Source of the DNA: JANYGA01 sp043743145
Lineage (GTDB): Bacteria > Vulcanimicrobiota > Vulcanimicrobiia > Vulcanimicrobiales > Vulcanimicrobiaceae
Assembly (NCBI GenBank): GCA_043743145.1
Contig: JAYTXC010000210.1
Location: 1-7,478, forward strand
Direction of reading: 5' to 3'
DNA: 7,478 nt
In this document: positions 1 through 6,851 of the stretch, piece after piece
Position numbering within the stretch: the first letter of the stretch is position 1
How the letters are laid out: every line of letters starts with the position of its first letter
Position numbers and translations under genes: made by a program
The notes under the pieces: generated by a model
Databases searched by the model: none
What the model was told of the DNA's origin: nothing
Seen by the model: the letters and a program-made list of their open reading frames with translations, nothing else

Positions 1-6
1 CGTTGA

Positions 7-15
7 GAGTGCTAA
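7..15 (+). promoter_or_regulatory. Right arm of a CIRCE element (HrcA operator), left arm outside the window
   Basis: The bases GAGTGCTAA match all nine positions of the right arm of the CIRCE consensus (TTAGCACTC, nine spacer bases, GAGTGCTAA). CIRCE is bound by the heat-shock repressor HrcA and normally controls groESL and dnaK operons. The site lies directly before a small heat-shock gene, where such an operator would be expected. The left arm would fall about 10 to 2 bases before the first base of the window and cannot be seen. Only one base separates the arm from the ATG at 17, so the element would overlap the ribosome-binding region (GAGAG at 5-9). HrcA control is inferred from this half-site and its context. 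Confidence 0.75.
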
Positions 16-16
16 T

Positions 17-445
17 ATGAACGACGAGTTCTTCGCGGAGTTCGACGCATTGTTCGCCGGGATTGCCCGCAAGGCAAAACCCGGCGGCTTCGAGCCCAAC
101 GCCGACATGTACCTCAGCGCCGATGGCTGTTCGTTGCTCGTCAACGTCGAGATCGCGGGCGCGGACCCAACCGAACTGCGCGTGATGGTGGAGGAGCGTC
201 GGCTCTACATTATCGGCCGTCGAATTGATCGTGAACGTGCGGCGCGCGGATCGGTTTTGATGAAAGAAATCGCGTACGGCGACTTCACCAAGCGCTTTCA
301 TTTGCCGATGGCGGTCGCATACGACGATGCCGCGGCGTCCTACCGCGACGGAATCCTCACGATTCGCCTCCCCGTTTCAGAAGAAGCCGCGCTCCCCGCG
401 CGACGCACCGAAATCCGCATGACCGTAAAAAGGATCCCCGCCTGA
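17..445 (+). CDS. hsp20: Small heat-shock protein, Hsp20/alpha-crystallin family
   Basis: This is an ATP-independent cytoplasmic holdase of 142 residues that binds unfolding proteins and keeps them refoldable or degradable. The N-terminal arm (about 1-27) is short and rich in phenylalanine and acidic residues, as is usual. The alpha-crystallin domain spans about 28-119 and ends in the family signature A-x4-G-x-L-x-I-x-L-P (A107, G112, L114, P119). The C-terminal tail has a degenerate I-x-I anchor, I133-R-M135, which in the family docks neighbouring dimers in the oligomer. ATG 17 is chosen because it gives a normal N-terminal arm and follows GAGAG at 5-9; the next ATG (107) would cut into the domain. 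The gene lies behind a CIRCE half-site, and its TGA overlaps the ATG of lon by one base, so the two are probably co-translated. The family is certain; the partner protease is inferred from context. Confidence 0.93.
   Translation: MNDEFFAEFDALFAGIARKAKPGGFEPNADMYLSADGCSLLVNVEIAGADPTELRVMVEERRLYIIGRRIDRERAARGSVLMKEIAYGDFTKRFHLPMAVAYDDAAASYRDGILTIRLPVSEEAALPARRTEIRMTVKRIPA
430..434 (+). promoter_or_regulatory. Ribosome-binding site of lon, inside the hsp20 reading frame
   Basis: AAGGA, within an A-rich run at 427-434, lies 10 bases before the lon ATG and still inside hsp20. With the one-base TGATG overlap of stop and start, it supports both independent initiation and reinitiation by ribosomes finishing hsp20. 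It also fixes the lon start at 445. Confidence 0.7.
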
Positions 446-2958
446 TGGCACGTGCAAAGACGATCATCGTCCCCGCCGAGAAGAAAATCGACGTCTTAGG
501 TATCTTGCCGCTTCAAGACGCGGTGCTCTTCCCCAATACGGTCATTCCGCTCGCCGTCGTCAAAAAACCCGGCATCGCGCTCGTTGAAGAAGCGCTCCGC
601 GACGGTCGTTCGATCGGGCTCGTCGCGCTCAAAGATAAAGATACCGAAGACCCCGGCCCCGATGACGTGCGCCGCATCGGCACGATCGGCACGATTCAAC
701 GCATGATCAAAGTCCCCGACGGTACGATCCGCTGCATCGTCGGTGGGACGAGCGTGTTTTCGATCGATACCTTCACGCAGTCGTCGCCATATCTCGCAGG
801 CACGTATACCGAGCTGCCCGATATCACGAAAGAATCGGGCGAACTCGTCGCGATGCATCGCAATCTTGCGACGCTCTTCTCCAAACTCATCGGCTATCTG
901 CCGCAAGCGCCGCGCGAGATGGAGATGGAAGTCAACAACATCACGGATCCCAATTTGCTGACGTATTTCGTCGCGAGTTCGATGCGCCTTGATACGGCGG
1001 ACCGCCAGATGTTGCTCGAGGAACGCCACACCGAGAAGCGCATGCGCAAGCTCACGATGCTGCTCACCAAAGAACTCGAAGTCGTCGAACTCGGACATAA
1101 AATCCAATCCGATATCCAGCGCGAGATGGAAAAAAATCAGCGCGAATTCTACCTACGCCAGCAGCTCCGCGCGATTCAGGAAGAACTCGGCGAGACCGAT
1201 CCTGCGGCAGCCGAGGCGAGCGACCTCCGTGTCAAACTCGAGGAAGCGGGTCTGCCCGAAGATGCGAAAAAAGCGGCCGATCGCGAACTCGACCGTCTTG
1301 CGAAAGTCCCGCAGGCGAGTCCCGAGTATTCGGTGATCCGCACGTATCTCGATTGGATCGTGCAGTTGCCGTGGAGCAAGGTGACTTCGGATGCCATCGA
1401 TATCCCGAAAGCACGCGAAGTTCTCGACGAGGATCACTACGATCTCGAAAAAGTGAAGGACCGGATCGTCGAGTATCTTGCGGTCGGAAAACTCAAAAAG
1501 AAGCTGACTGGCCCGATCCTGTGCTTCGTCGGGCCACCGGGCGTCGGCAAAACATCGCTCGGGCAGTCGATCGCGCGTGCGATGGGGCGCAAGTTCGTAC
1601 GCATCTCCGTTGGCGGCGTGCGCGACGAAGCCGAGATTCGCGGTCATCGCCGAACGTACATCGGCGCGATGCCGGGAACGATCGTTCGCGCGCTACGCGA
1701 TGCAGGCACGAAGAATCCCGTTATGATGATCGACGAGATCGATAAGGTTGGCGGCGATTATCGCGGCGATCCGCAATCGGCTTTGCTCGAAGTGCTCGAT
1801 CCGGCGCAGAACAACTCGTTCCGCGATCACTACCTCGACTTGCCCTTCGATCTCTCGCAAGTACTCTTCGTCTGTACCGCAAACGATCTCTCAACGATCA
1901 GCGGTCCGCTACGCGACCGTATGGAGATCATCCAACTCTCGGGCTACACCGAGTTCGAAAAGCTGCAGATTGCCAAGCGCTACCTCGTCAAGAAGCAACG
2001 CGAAGCCAACGGCCTGCGCGAGACACAAGTACAGATCAACGATGCCGCGCTCAAAACCGTGATCAACGATTACACGCGCGAAGCGGGCGTGCGCAATCTC
2101 GAACGTGAGGTCGGCACGATCTTCCGTAAGATCGCGCGCAAGATCGCGGAGGAGCCGCGTCACAAAGGCCGCGTGAAGAGCGAGAACGTTGCCGATTATC
2201 TGCAACGCCCGCGCTACTTTAACGAAGTCAAAAAACGCACGGCTTCGATCGGCGTCACGACGGGTCTCGCGTGGACGCCCGTCGGCGGCGATATCATGTT
2301 CATCGAGAGCTCGGTTATGCCGGGCACGGGCAAACTCGTGCTCACGGGCCAACTCGGCGACGTGATGAAAGAATCGGCGCAGGCCGCCGTCTCGTTCTTA
2401 CGCTCGCGAAGTGCCGAACTCGGGCTGCAAGACGATTACTTCGGCAAGCACGACGTGCACATCCACGTGCCCGCGGGTGCGACACCGAAGGATGGCCCGT
2501 CGGCGGGCATCGCGCTTGCGACCTCGATCGCGTCGTTGCTCACCGGCACGAAGGTCGATTCGAATCTTGCGATGACGGGCGAGATCACGCTCACGGGGCA
2601 AGTGCTGCCAATCGGTGGGCTCAAAGAGAAAGTGCTCGGAGCTAAACGCGCCGGCATCAATAAGATCGTCTTGCCCAAGCGCAACGAGAACGATCTCGAT
2701 GATGTGCCAAAAGAAGTCCGCGATACGATGACGTTCGTGCCGGTCGAGGAGATCAGCGAAGTCTTCGAACAGGCTTTCGGGAAGCGCATCATCACGCCGG
2801 TCTTTCTCGGGGAGCCGCAGCGGAACAACGATGCCGGCGTCGTCGTACCGATGCGTCGCTCGAAGCGGCCACCCGCCGCTCCGCCCGTAGCAGCTCCGGT
2901 CGTGGATCGCAAGCGCGGGACCACGCGACGCAGCGCCGTCCAAACGCGTAAACGCTAG
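445..2958 (+). CDS. lon: ATP-dependent protease Lon (LonA type)
   Basis: Lon is a cytoplasmic hexameric AAA+ serine protease that unfolds and degrades damaged and some regulatory proteins. The order is that of LonA: an N-terminal substrate-binding domain (about 14-210), a coiled helical linker (about 215-310), the AAA+ module (about 320-590) and the protease domain (about 598-782). Visible motifs are Walker A GPPGVGKTS (363-371), Walker B with D430 and E431, sensor 1 N480, arginine finger R492, sensor 2 R550, and the catalytic Ser-Lys pair S686 (in PKDGPSAG) and K729 (in GGLKEK). All catalytic residues are present, so the enzyme should be active. At 837 residues it is about 50 longer than E. 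coli Lon (784), because of a basic Pro/Ala-rich tail after about residue 786. It overlaps hsp20 by one base and probably shares its heat-shock control. The identification is certain. Confidence 0.98.
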   Translation: MARAKTIIVPAEKKIDVLGILPLQDAVLFPNTVIPLAVVKKPGIALVEEALRDGRSIGLVALKDKDTEDPGPDDVRRIGTIGTIQRMIKVPDGTIRCIVGGTSVFSIDTFTQSSPYLAGTYTELPDITKESGELVAMHRNLATLFSKLIGYLPQAPREMEMEVNNITDPNLLTYFVASSMRLDTADRQMLLEERHTEKRMRKLTMLLTKELEVVELGHKIQSDIQREMEKNQREFYLRQQLRAIQEELGETDPAAAEASDLRVKLEEAGLPEDAKKAADRELDRLAKVPQASPEYSVIRTYLDWIVQLPWSKVTSDAIDIPKAREVLDEDHYDLEKVKDRIVEYLAVGKLKKKLTGPILCFVGPPGVGKTSLGQSIARAMGRKFVRISVGGVRDEAEIRGHRRTYIGAMPGTIVRALRDAGTKNPVMMIDEIDKVGGDYRGDPQSALLEVLDPAQNNSFRDHYLDLPFDLSQVLFVCTANDLSTISGPLRDRMEIIQLSGYTEFEKLQIAKRYLVKKQREANGLRETQVQINDAALKTVINDYTREAGVRNLEREVGTIFRKIARKIAEEPRHKGRVKSENVADYLQRPRYFNEVKKRTASIGVTTGLAWTPVGGDIMFIESSVMPGTGKLVLTGQLGDVMKESAQAAVSFLRSRSAELGLQDDYFGKHDVHIHVPAGATPKDGPSAGIALATSIASLLTGTKVDSNLAMTGEITLTGQVLPIGGLKEKVLGAKRAGINKIVLPKRNENDLDDVPKEVRDTMTFVPVEEISEVFEQAFGKRIITPVFLGEPQRNNDAGVVVPMRRSKRPPAAPPVAAPVVDRKRGTTRRSAVQTRKR

Positions 2959-2986
2959 CATCCGAGCAACGCAACCGCATGCCGCG

Positions 2987-3958
2987 GTGCGGGATCACGG
3001 AAACGTGATCTCGCCCGCTCTGCCTGCGGCCCGCCCGCACGCGTCGACACTCGCCATCGTCTCGACGCTCATCGCTGTCTACGTTCTCTGGGGTTCGACG
3101 GCGCCCGCAATCAAAATCGCGGTCGCAACAATTCCACCATGGTGGATGGCGGCGCTGCGGTTCTTCTTCGCGGGGTCGATCTTGTGGGTGTGGACGCGAT
3201 CGCGGGGCGTTGCGATGCCCGAACGTGCCGAGTGGAGATCGGCTGCATTCACGGGCGTGATCTTGCTCGTCGTCGGCAACGGCGTTTTTTCTTGGGCGTT
3301 ACAATATATGCCGAGTGGAATCGGTGCGCTCTTTTTCGCGCTCTCGCCGCTCTTCATGGCGATCTTCGCCTTCGCGATGTATCGCGAACGACTCGCACCG
3401 CTCGCGATCGTCGGCGTCTGCCTCGGTCTCGTGGGAATGGTCTATCTGTACTCGCCCTCCGGGGCGCAACACTTGCCGACCTTTGCGACGATTCTCGGCG
3501 TGATGTCCTCGATCGCATGGGCGTTCGGATCGATCTTGCAGCGGCGCGCGCGCGCCAGCGATGTCGTGCAGATGAGTGCGATGCAGATGCTCTGCGCGTC
3601 GGGTGTGCTCGTCGTGATGGCGGTCGCGGGTGGCGAGCACCTGACGGCTGCGGCCTTTACGCCGCACGCGATCGGTGCGCTTGCGTACCTCGTGATCTTC
3701 GGGAGTGTCGTCGGGTTTAGCGCGTTTCTTTGGTTGCTCAATAACGTGCCGACGACGCTTGCCTCCACGTATTCGTATGTCAATCCGATCGTCTCGCTCG
3801 CGATCGGCGTGGGCTTCTTACACGAGGCGTTCTCGTGGCGACTCGGTATCGGCGCGGCCGTGATCGTGGTCGGCGTCGCCGTGATGATGATGGCGCCGCG
3901 GCCACCGGTAGCCGCCACGCCGAGATTGCGCGAGGCGGCATTCCCGGAAACCGCGTGA
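2987..3958 (+). CDS. EamA/DMT-family inner-membrane transporter, YedA-like
   Basis: This is a predicted metabolite exporter of the drug/metabolite transporter superfamily, 323 residues with about ten membrane helices in two EamA repeats (about 25-155 and 165-303). Family features are WGST at 35-38 in the first helix, the VGNG segment (96-99) with PSG at 109-111, SSIAWAFGS (174-182) opening the second repeat, and YSYVNP (262-267) near the end, all closely like E. coli YedA as I remember it. Substrates of this group are mostly unknown and none can be named here. The start is uncertain. GTG 2987 is the longest option, and GTG 3005 (317 residues) also precedes the first helix. Neither has a good ribosome-binding site, and both are involved in a strong hairpin. 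The gene begins 28 or 46 bases after lon and may be read through from it. The C-terminal end (about 304-323) is a short Pro/Ala-rich cytoplasmic tail. Confidence 0.9.
   Translation: MRDHGNVISPALPAARPHASTLAIVSTLIAVYVLWGSTAPAIKIAVATIPPWWMAALRFFFAGSILWVWTRSRGVAMPERAEWRSAAFTGVILLVVGNGVFSWALQYMPSGIGALFFALSPLFMAIFAFAMYRERLAPLAIVGVCLGLVGMVYLYSPSGAQHLPTFATILGVMSSIAWAFGSILQRRARASDVVQMSAMQMLCASGVLVVMAVAGGEHLTAAAFTPHAIGALAYLVIFGSVVGFSAFLWLLNNVPTTLASTYSYVNPIVSLAIGVGFLHEAFSWRLGIGAAVIVVGVAVMMMAPRPPVAATPRLREAAFPETA
2989..3014 (+). promoter_or_regulatory. Strong hairpin with GAAA tetraloop over the transporter start
   Basis: The arms 2989-2999 (GCGGGATCACG) and 3004-3014 (CGTGATCTCGC) pair over 11 base pairs with a single G-U, closed by a GAAA loop (3000-3003). 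The core, GATCACG and CGTGATC, is a perfect 7-base inverted repeat. The GTG at 2987 lies at the foot of the stem and the in-frame GTG at 3005 is buried in its 3' arm. A weaker hairpin, CCGCA (2975-2979) with TGCGG (2988-2992), would use part of the same left arm, so the two exclude each other. No T-run follows, so this is not a standard intrinsic terminator. It could control translation of the transporter, protect the 3' end of lon mRNA, or be a DNA operator. The role is inference. Confidence 0.45.
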
Positions 3959-4006
3959 GGGTCGCGCGAAGAACGGCGCGGTCACGTTCGGCGCTTCGCA
4001 AACGTT

Positions 4007-4028
4007 GCGCGATTGGGGCGGATCGCGC
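4007..4028 (+). repeat. Inverted repeat just upstream of the DUF4139 ribosome-binding site
   Basis: GCGCGAT (4007-4013) and ATCGCGC (4022-4028) form a perfect 7-base inverted repeat around the 8-base loop TGGGGCGG. It ends 5 bases before the AGAAGGA ribosome-binding site. A second, bulged hairpin lies before it, with inner arms GAACG (3971-3975) and CGTTC (3985-3989) and outer arms GCGAA (3966-3970) and TTCGC (3995-3999). No T-run follows either one. They may weakly terminate transcripts from upstream, shape translation of the next gene, or be chance in GC-rich DNA. I saw no convincing -35/-10 promoter in the gap 3959-4044. Confidence 0.3.
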
Positions 4029-4031
4029 CTC

Positions 4032-4038
4032 AGAAGGA
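4032..4038 (+). promoter_or_regulatory. Ribosome-binding site deciding the GTG 4045 start
   Basis: AGAAGGA is a near-perfect Shine-Dalgarno sequence 6 bases before GTG 4045. The open frame reaches back to 3835, but that part overlaps the transporter gene in another frame and encodes an arginine-rich, non-protein-like stretch. A signal peptide begins exactly at 4045. The site therefore settles the start of the DUF4139 gene. Confidence 0.85.
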
Positions 4039-4044
4039 CGTTTC

Positions 4045-5490
4045 GTGAGACGCTCGACCCTGCAACTTGCAACGGCACTCGTCGTCGCAATCGTTACGCT
4101 CGCTCCGATGCGCGGGTCGACCGAGGTGCTGGAACGCACGACGACGTCGGCCGATCAGAAACACGTCAACGTGACGATCTACAACGCCGACCTCGCGCTC
4201 GTGCACGATCGGCGTCGGATTCCACTTCCCGCAGGCACGAGTCACATCGCGTGGCGCGACGTGAGCGGCGCGCTCCAACCGGCAACGGCGATCCTCGAAG
4301 ATCTCACGACCCCCGGCGCCGTTCGCGTCGACGAGCAGAACTTCAATTTCGATGTCCTTCGACCACAGACCGTGCTCGACAAATTTGTCGGTCGCGATGT
4401 GACGGTCGTGCACGAGAAGCCCGCACCGGGAACGCCCGCGCGCGAAACGGCACGGCTGCTGGCGACCAACGACGGCGTCGTCCTCAAATATGCCGACCGC
4501 ATCGAAACGGGATTATACGACAGTCACATCGTCTTTCCATCACTCCCGAACGATCTCCGCGATCGCCCGACACTGACGCTCGAATTGCGGAGCGATACGA
4601 CGGCTTCGCATGAACTCGATCTCGCCTATCTCACGAGTGGACTCGGCTGGGTTGCAGATTACGTGGGAACGGTTGCTGCCGATGACGCGCACGTCGACCT
4701 ACGTGGCCTCGTCACGCTCACGAACACGACGGGCACGACCTTTCCAAACGCGCACCTGCAACTCGTTGCCGGGAACGTCGGTGCGCCGCCGCCCGCATAC
4801 GCGTCGTTGAAATCGATCGGTCGCGTCGCCGCAATGGACGTGGCGCCCGCACCGCAATTTGCGGAGCAGAATTTCTTCGAGTATCACCTCTACACGCTCT
4901 CGCAACCGACGACGATTGCGAACGCACAGACGAAACAAGTCGCGCTCCTCTCCGCGCATCGCGTTCCGATGCGCAAGACACTCGAAGTGCGTGGTTCCGG
5001 ATTTTATTACGCGAGTCCCAATGCCGATCTCGGAACGAAGCTCAAAGTTGGCGTGTACGTTACCTTTGCGAACAAGGGCGGCGAACTCGGCATCCCACTT
5101 CCCGGCGGCGTCGTCCGGCTCTATAAGAACGATGGCGATGGCACATCGCAGTATCTCGGTGCCGATCGGATCGATCACACGGCGAAAAACGAAGACGTGC
5201 GGCTCCACGTTGGCGATGCCTTCGACGTGACGGCGAGCAAGAAGCAGACATCGTTCGAGACGCCCGCGCGGTGCACGTATCGCAGTACCTACGAAGTGCG
5301 GATCGCAAACGCGAAAGCGGAGCCGCAAGACGTCCTCGTCGTCGAACCGATTCCCGGCATTTGGACGATCGAAAACGAATCGCTGCCGCATAAAAAAACG
5401 TCGAGTGCGACGGCGACATGGAACATCCACGTTCCCGCGGACGGCAACGCGACGCTCAAATATACCGCGCAGGCGCGCTTGTGTCCGTAG
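4045..5490 (+). CDS. Exported DUF4139 domain protein of unknown function
   Basis: This is a 481-residue protein of the DUF4139 family, recognised by a conserved opening (YNADLALVHDRRRIPLPAG, 46-64), DEQNFNFDVL (96-105), YLTSGLGWVADYVG (195-208) and the ending VPADGNATLKY (463-473). The family has no agreed biochemical role; related DUF4140/DUF4139 proteins have been called mucoidy inhibitor A. The N-terminus looks like a signal peptide: RR at 2-3, a hydrophobic core at about 6-20, and cleavage probably before residue 30 with no clear A-x-A site. The protein is therefore probably secreted or envelope-located and all-beta. Its only two cysteines, C410 and C480, could form a disulfide tying down the C-terminus. 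Translation starts at GTG 4045 after a strong ribosome-binding site, 86 bases past the transporter gene. It ends 7 bases from the stop of the convergent VWA gene. Family assignment is firm; function is unknown. Confidence 0.88.
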   Translation: MRRSTLQLATALVVAIVTLAPMRGSTEVLERTTTSADQKHVNVTIYNADLALVHDRRRIPLPAGTSHIAWRDVSGALQPATAILEDLTTPGAVRVDEQNFNFDVLRPQTVLDKFVGRDVTVVHEKPAPGTPARETARLLATNDGVVLKYADRIETGLYDSHIVFPSLPNDLRDRPTLTLELRSDTTASHELDLAYLTSGLGWVADYVGTVAADDAHVDLRGLVTLTNTTGTTFPNAHLQLVAGNVGAPPPAYASLKSIGRVAAMDVAPAPQFAEQNFFEYHLYTLSQPTTIANAQTKQVALLSAHRVPMRKTLEVRGSGFYYASPNADLGTKLKVGVYVTFANKGGELGIPLPGGVVRLYKNDGDGTSQYLGADRIDHTAKNEDVRLHVGDAFDVTASKKQTSFETPARCTYRSTYEVRIANAKAEPQDVLVVEPIPGIWTIENESLPHKKTSSATATWNIHVPADGNATLKYTAQARLCP

Positions 5491-5497
5491 CACGCGA

Positions 5498-6847
5498 TTA
5501 GCGCGGGCGAACGAGATCGTCGACGATCGCTTCGAGATGCCGTAAGCGATTGCACGTTTTTGCGATCGTGCAGAACGGCAGATAACGAAGCATCTCGGAA
5601 TCGTCCATACCCCAGGCGACGCGGTGTTCGGGGTTGAGCCAGATCACGCGACGCGCGCGCTGCGCGATCTGCGCGACGAGATCGAGGCGCGGGTCGGCGT
5701 AGTTCGTGCGCCCGTCGCCGAGGATCACGACCGTCGTCTTTCGATCGATGGCGTCGCGATAGTCGTTGGTGAAATCGGCGAACGCCCGCCCGTAATTCGA
5801 CGAGCGCATGCCGACGGCTTGCATCACCGCCGTGAAGGCCGCATCGATCGATTGGCGGCGCACGATCTCCGTCACTTCCACGAGCGGGCCGGAAAACGCG
5901 AACGAGCGCACCTGGGCGATCTCTTCGCCGACTTCGTGCACGAAGAGCAAGAGAAACTGCGCGAGCGCCGCTACGCTGCCGCTCACGTCGCAGAGCACGA
6001 CGAGTTTCGGCCGTTCGATCTTGCGCGTGCGCATGACCGTTTTGACGAGGACGCCGTCGTGTGCGATGTTGGCGCGGATCGTGCGGCGCACGTCGAGCGT
6101 CCCGCGGCGCTCGCGGCGCATACGCGCGTGACGCGTTGCCAGACGCTTCGCCATGGCGCGCACGAGTTCGCGCATGCGCTCGCGGTCGCGAGGTTCGATA
6201 TTCGCGAGCCGCGCATCGCGTAAGAACGCGTCGCGTTCGGTCGCGCGCAAATTCGAGCGCTTCGCGAGCCGACGCTCCACGAGATCGCGTGCGAGTTCGC
6301 GCACCGCACGCTCGCGTTCGTCGAGAAAGTCGGCCGCGCGTTGCTGCTTCGGATCGCCCGACGAACGCAGGCGTCCGATGGCGTTGCCGAGCGCGGGGAG
6401 ATCGAGCCGATCGAGGAGACGTTGCGTGAAGAGCGACGTTTGCGTGAAGAGGCGGATCGCATTCACATCGGCTTCGGCGGCCGCCGCGTGGAGGTCGCGC
6501 ACGAGCGCGGCGCGATCGTCGGCGAGCAACACCCGTGCGAGCGCGGAATCCGAGACGGCGTCCGCGATGAGCGGCGATGTGAAATCGTCCCACGCCGTCG
6601 CATCATCGTCGCTCGCGACCACGAAGGGCGCGCCCGCGCCGCCGAAGTAGCGCGCGAAGACGAGATCGAATCGCTCGCGTTCCGTATCGCTGCGCGCGAG
6701 GAGCATGCGCAGACTCGCGTGCACGGTCTCGCGATCCGCGTAGCCCGTGACATCGAGTGCCGCGAAGACATCGAGGGCGTCAGCTGGGACGATACCGAGA
6801 CCGGCACCACGCGCGACGCGCAAGAAGTCGAGAATCGGCTCGCGCAC
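5498..6847 (-). CDS. CoxE-like protein with VWA domain (metal-dependent adaptor)
   Basis: This 449-residue protein belongs to the CoxE-like VWA family, which works with a MoxR AAA+ ATPase to mature or remodel client complexes. The N-terminal part (about 1-70) has the helical opening typical of the family. The middle (about 170-260) is very rich in arginine and acidic residues and probably forms long helices. The VWA domain (about 280-449) shows the metal site D287-x-S289-x-S291, the SNYG motif (350-353), the GDGRTNY motif (377-383) and the strongly conserved end WLNPEHRVAWGMDDSEM (403-419) with a cysteine pair C426 and C432. The start is taken as GTG 6847, 4 bases after the ATPase stop. The frame is open further upstream to 7093, but there it only shadows the ATPase gene. 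No Shine-Dalgarno is visible, so translation is probably coupled to the ATPase. The client is unknown. Confidence 0.9.
   Translation of the reverse strand: MREPILDFLRVARGAGLGIVPADALDVFAALDVTGYADRETVHASLRMLLARSDTERERFDLVFARYFGGAGAPFVVASDDDATAWDDFTSPLIADAVSDSALARVLLADDRAALVRDLHAAAAEADVNAIRLFTQTSLFTQRLLDRLDLPALGNAIGRLRSSGDPKQQRAADFLDERERAVRELARDLVERRLAKRSNLRATERDAFLRDARLANIEPRDRERMRELVRAMAKRLATRHARMRRERRGTLDVRRTIRANIAHDGVLVKTVMRTRKIERPKLVVLCDVSGSVAALAQFLLLFVHEVGEEIAQVRSFAFSGPLVEVTEIVRRQSIDAAFTAVMQAVGMRSSNYGRAFADFTNDYRDAIDRKTTVVILGDGRTNYADPRLDLVAQIAQRARRVIWLNPEHRVAWGMDDSEMLRYLPFCTIAKTCNRLRHLEAIVDDLVRPR
5515..5528. repeat. 14-base perfect palindrome near the convergent gene ends
   Basis: GATCGTCGACGATC reads the same on both strands. 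As RNA it folds to a 5-base-pair stem with a TCGA loop, and CGAA (5508-5511) with TTCG (5531-5534) can extend it across a small internal loop. It lies 25 bases after the stop of the DUF4139 gene and within the last codons of the VWA gene (Ile-Val-Asp-Asp-Leu). It could help end DUF4139 transcripts, but no T-run follows and the codons alone may explain it. Confidence 0.25.
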
Positions 6848-6851
6848 GGGT

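Noticed and set aside
13..18. TAATAT as an extended -10 box (TGCTAATAT) before hsp20
   Set aside because: It overlaps the ATG, which would put the transcription start inside the gene; the bases are better explained as the CIRCE arm plus the start codon.
1676..1687. 12-base perfect palindrome GAACGATCGTTC
   Set aside because: It lies inside the conserved AAA+ region of lon (Gly-Thr-Ile-Val-Arg) and is explained by the codons plus the general CGATCG excess.
2979..3008. 9-codon leader peptide gene (Met-Pro-Arg-Cys-Gly-Ile-Thr-Glu-Thr)
   Set aside because: No ribosome-binding site and too short to judge; kept only as part of the hairpin observation, not as a gene.
3835..4044. N-terminal extension of the DUF4139 reading frame back to ATG 3835
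   Set aside because: It overlaps the transporter gene in another frame and encodes an Arg/Asp-rich stretch unlike the family. The GTG at 4045 has a near-perfect ribosome-binding site and opens a signal peptide.
5474..5505. Bidirectional intrinsic terminator at the convergent junction
   Set aside because: Only a 6-base-pair stem with a 20-base loop and no T-run on either strand, so it does not meet the usual form.
5624..6223. + strand open frame of 199 codons antisense to the VWA gene
   Set aside because: The translation is rich in Arg, His and Asp as expected opposite a GC-rich gene, with no ribosome-binding site or family resemblance.
5289..6593. Long - strand open frame of 434 codons across the VWA gene and the end of the DUF4139 gene
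   Set aside because: Extremely arginine-rich, no recognisable domain, and it overlaps two well-supported genes; it is a GC-rich shadow.
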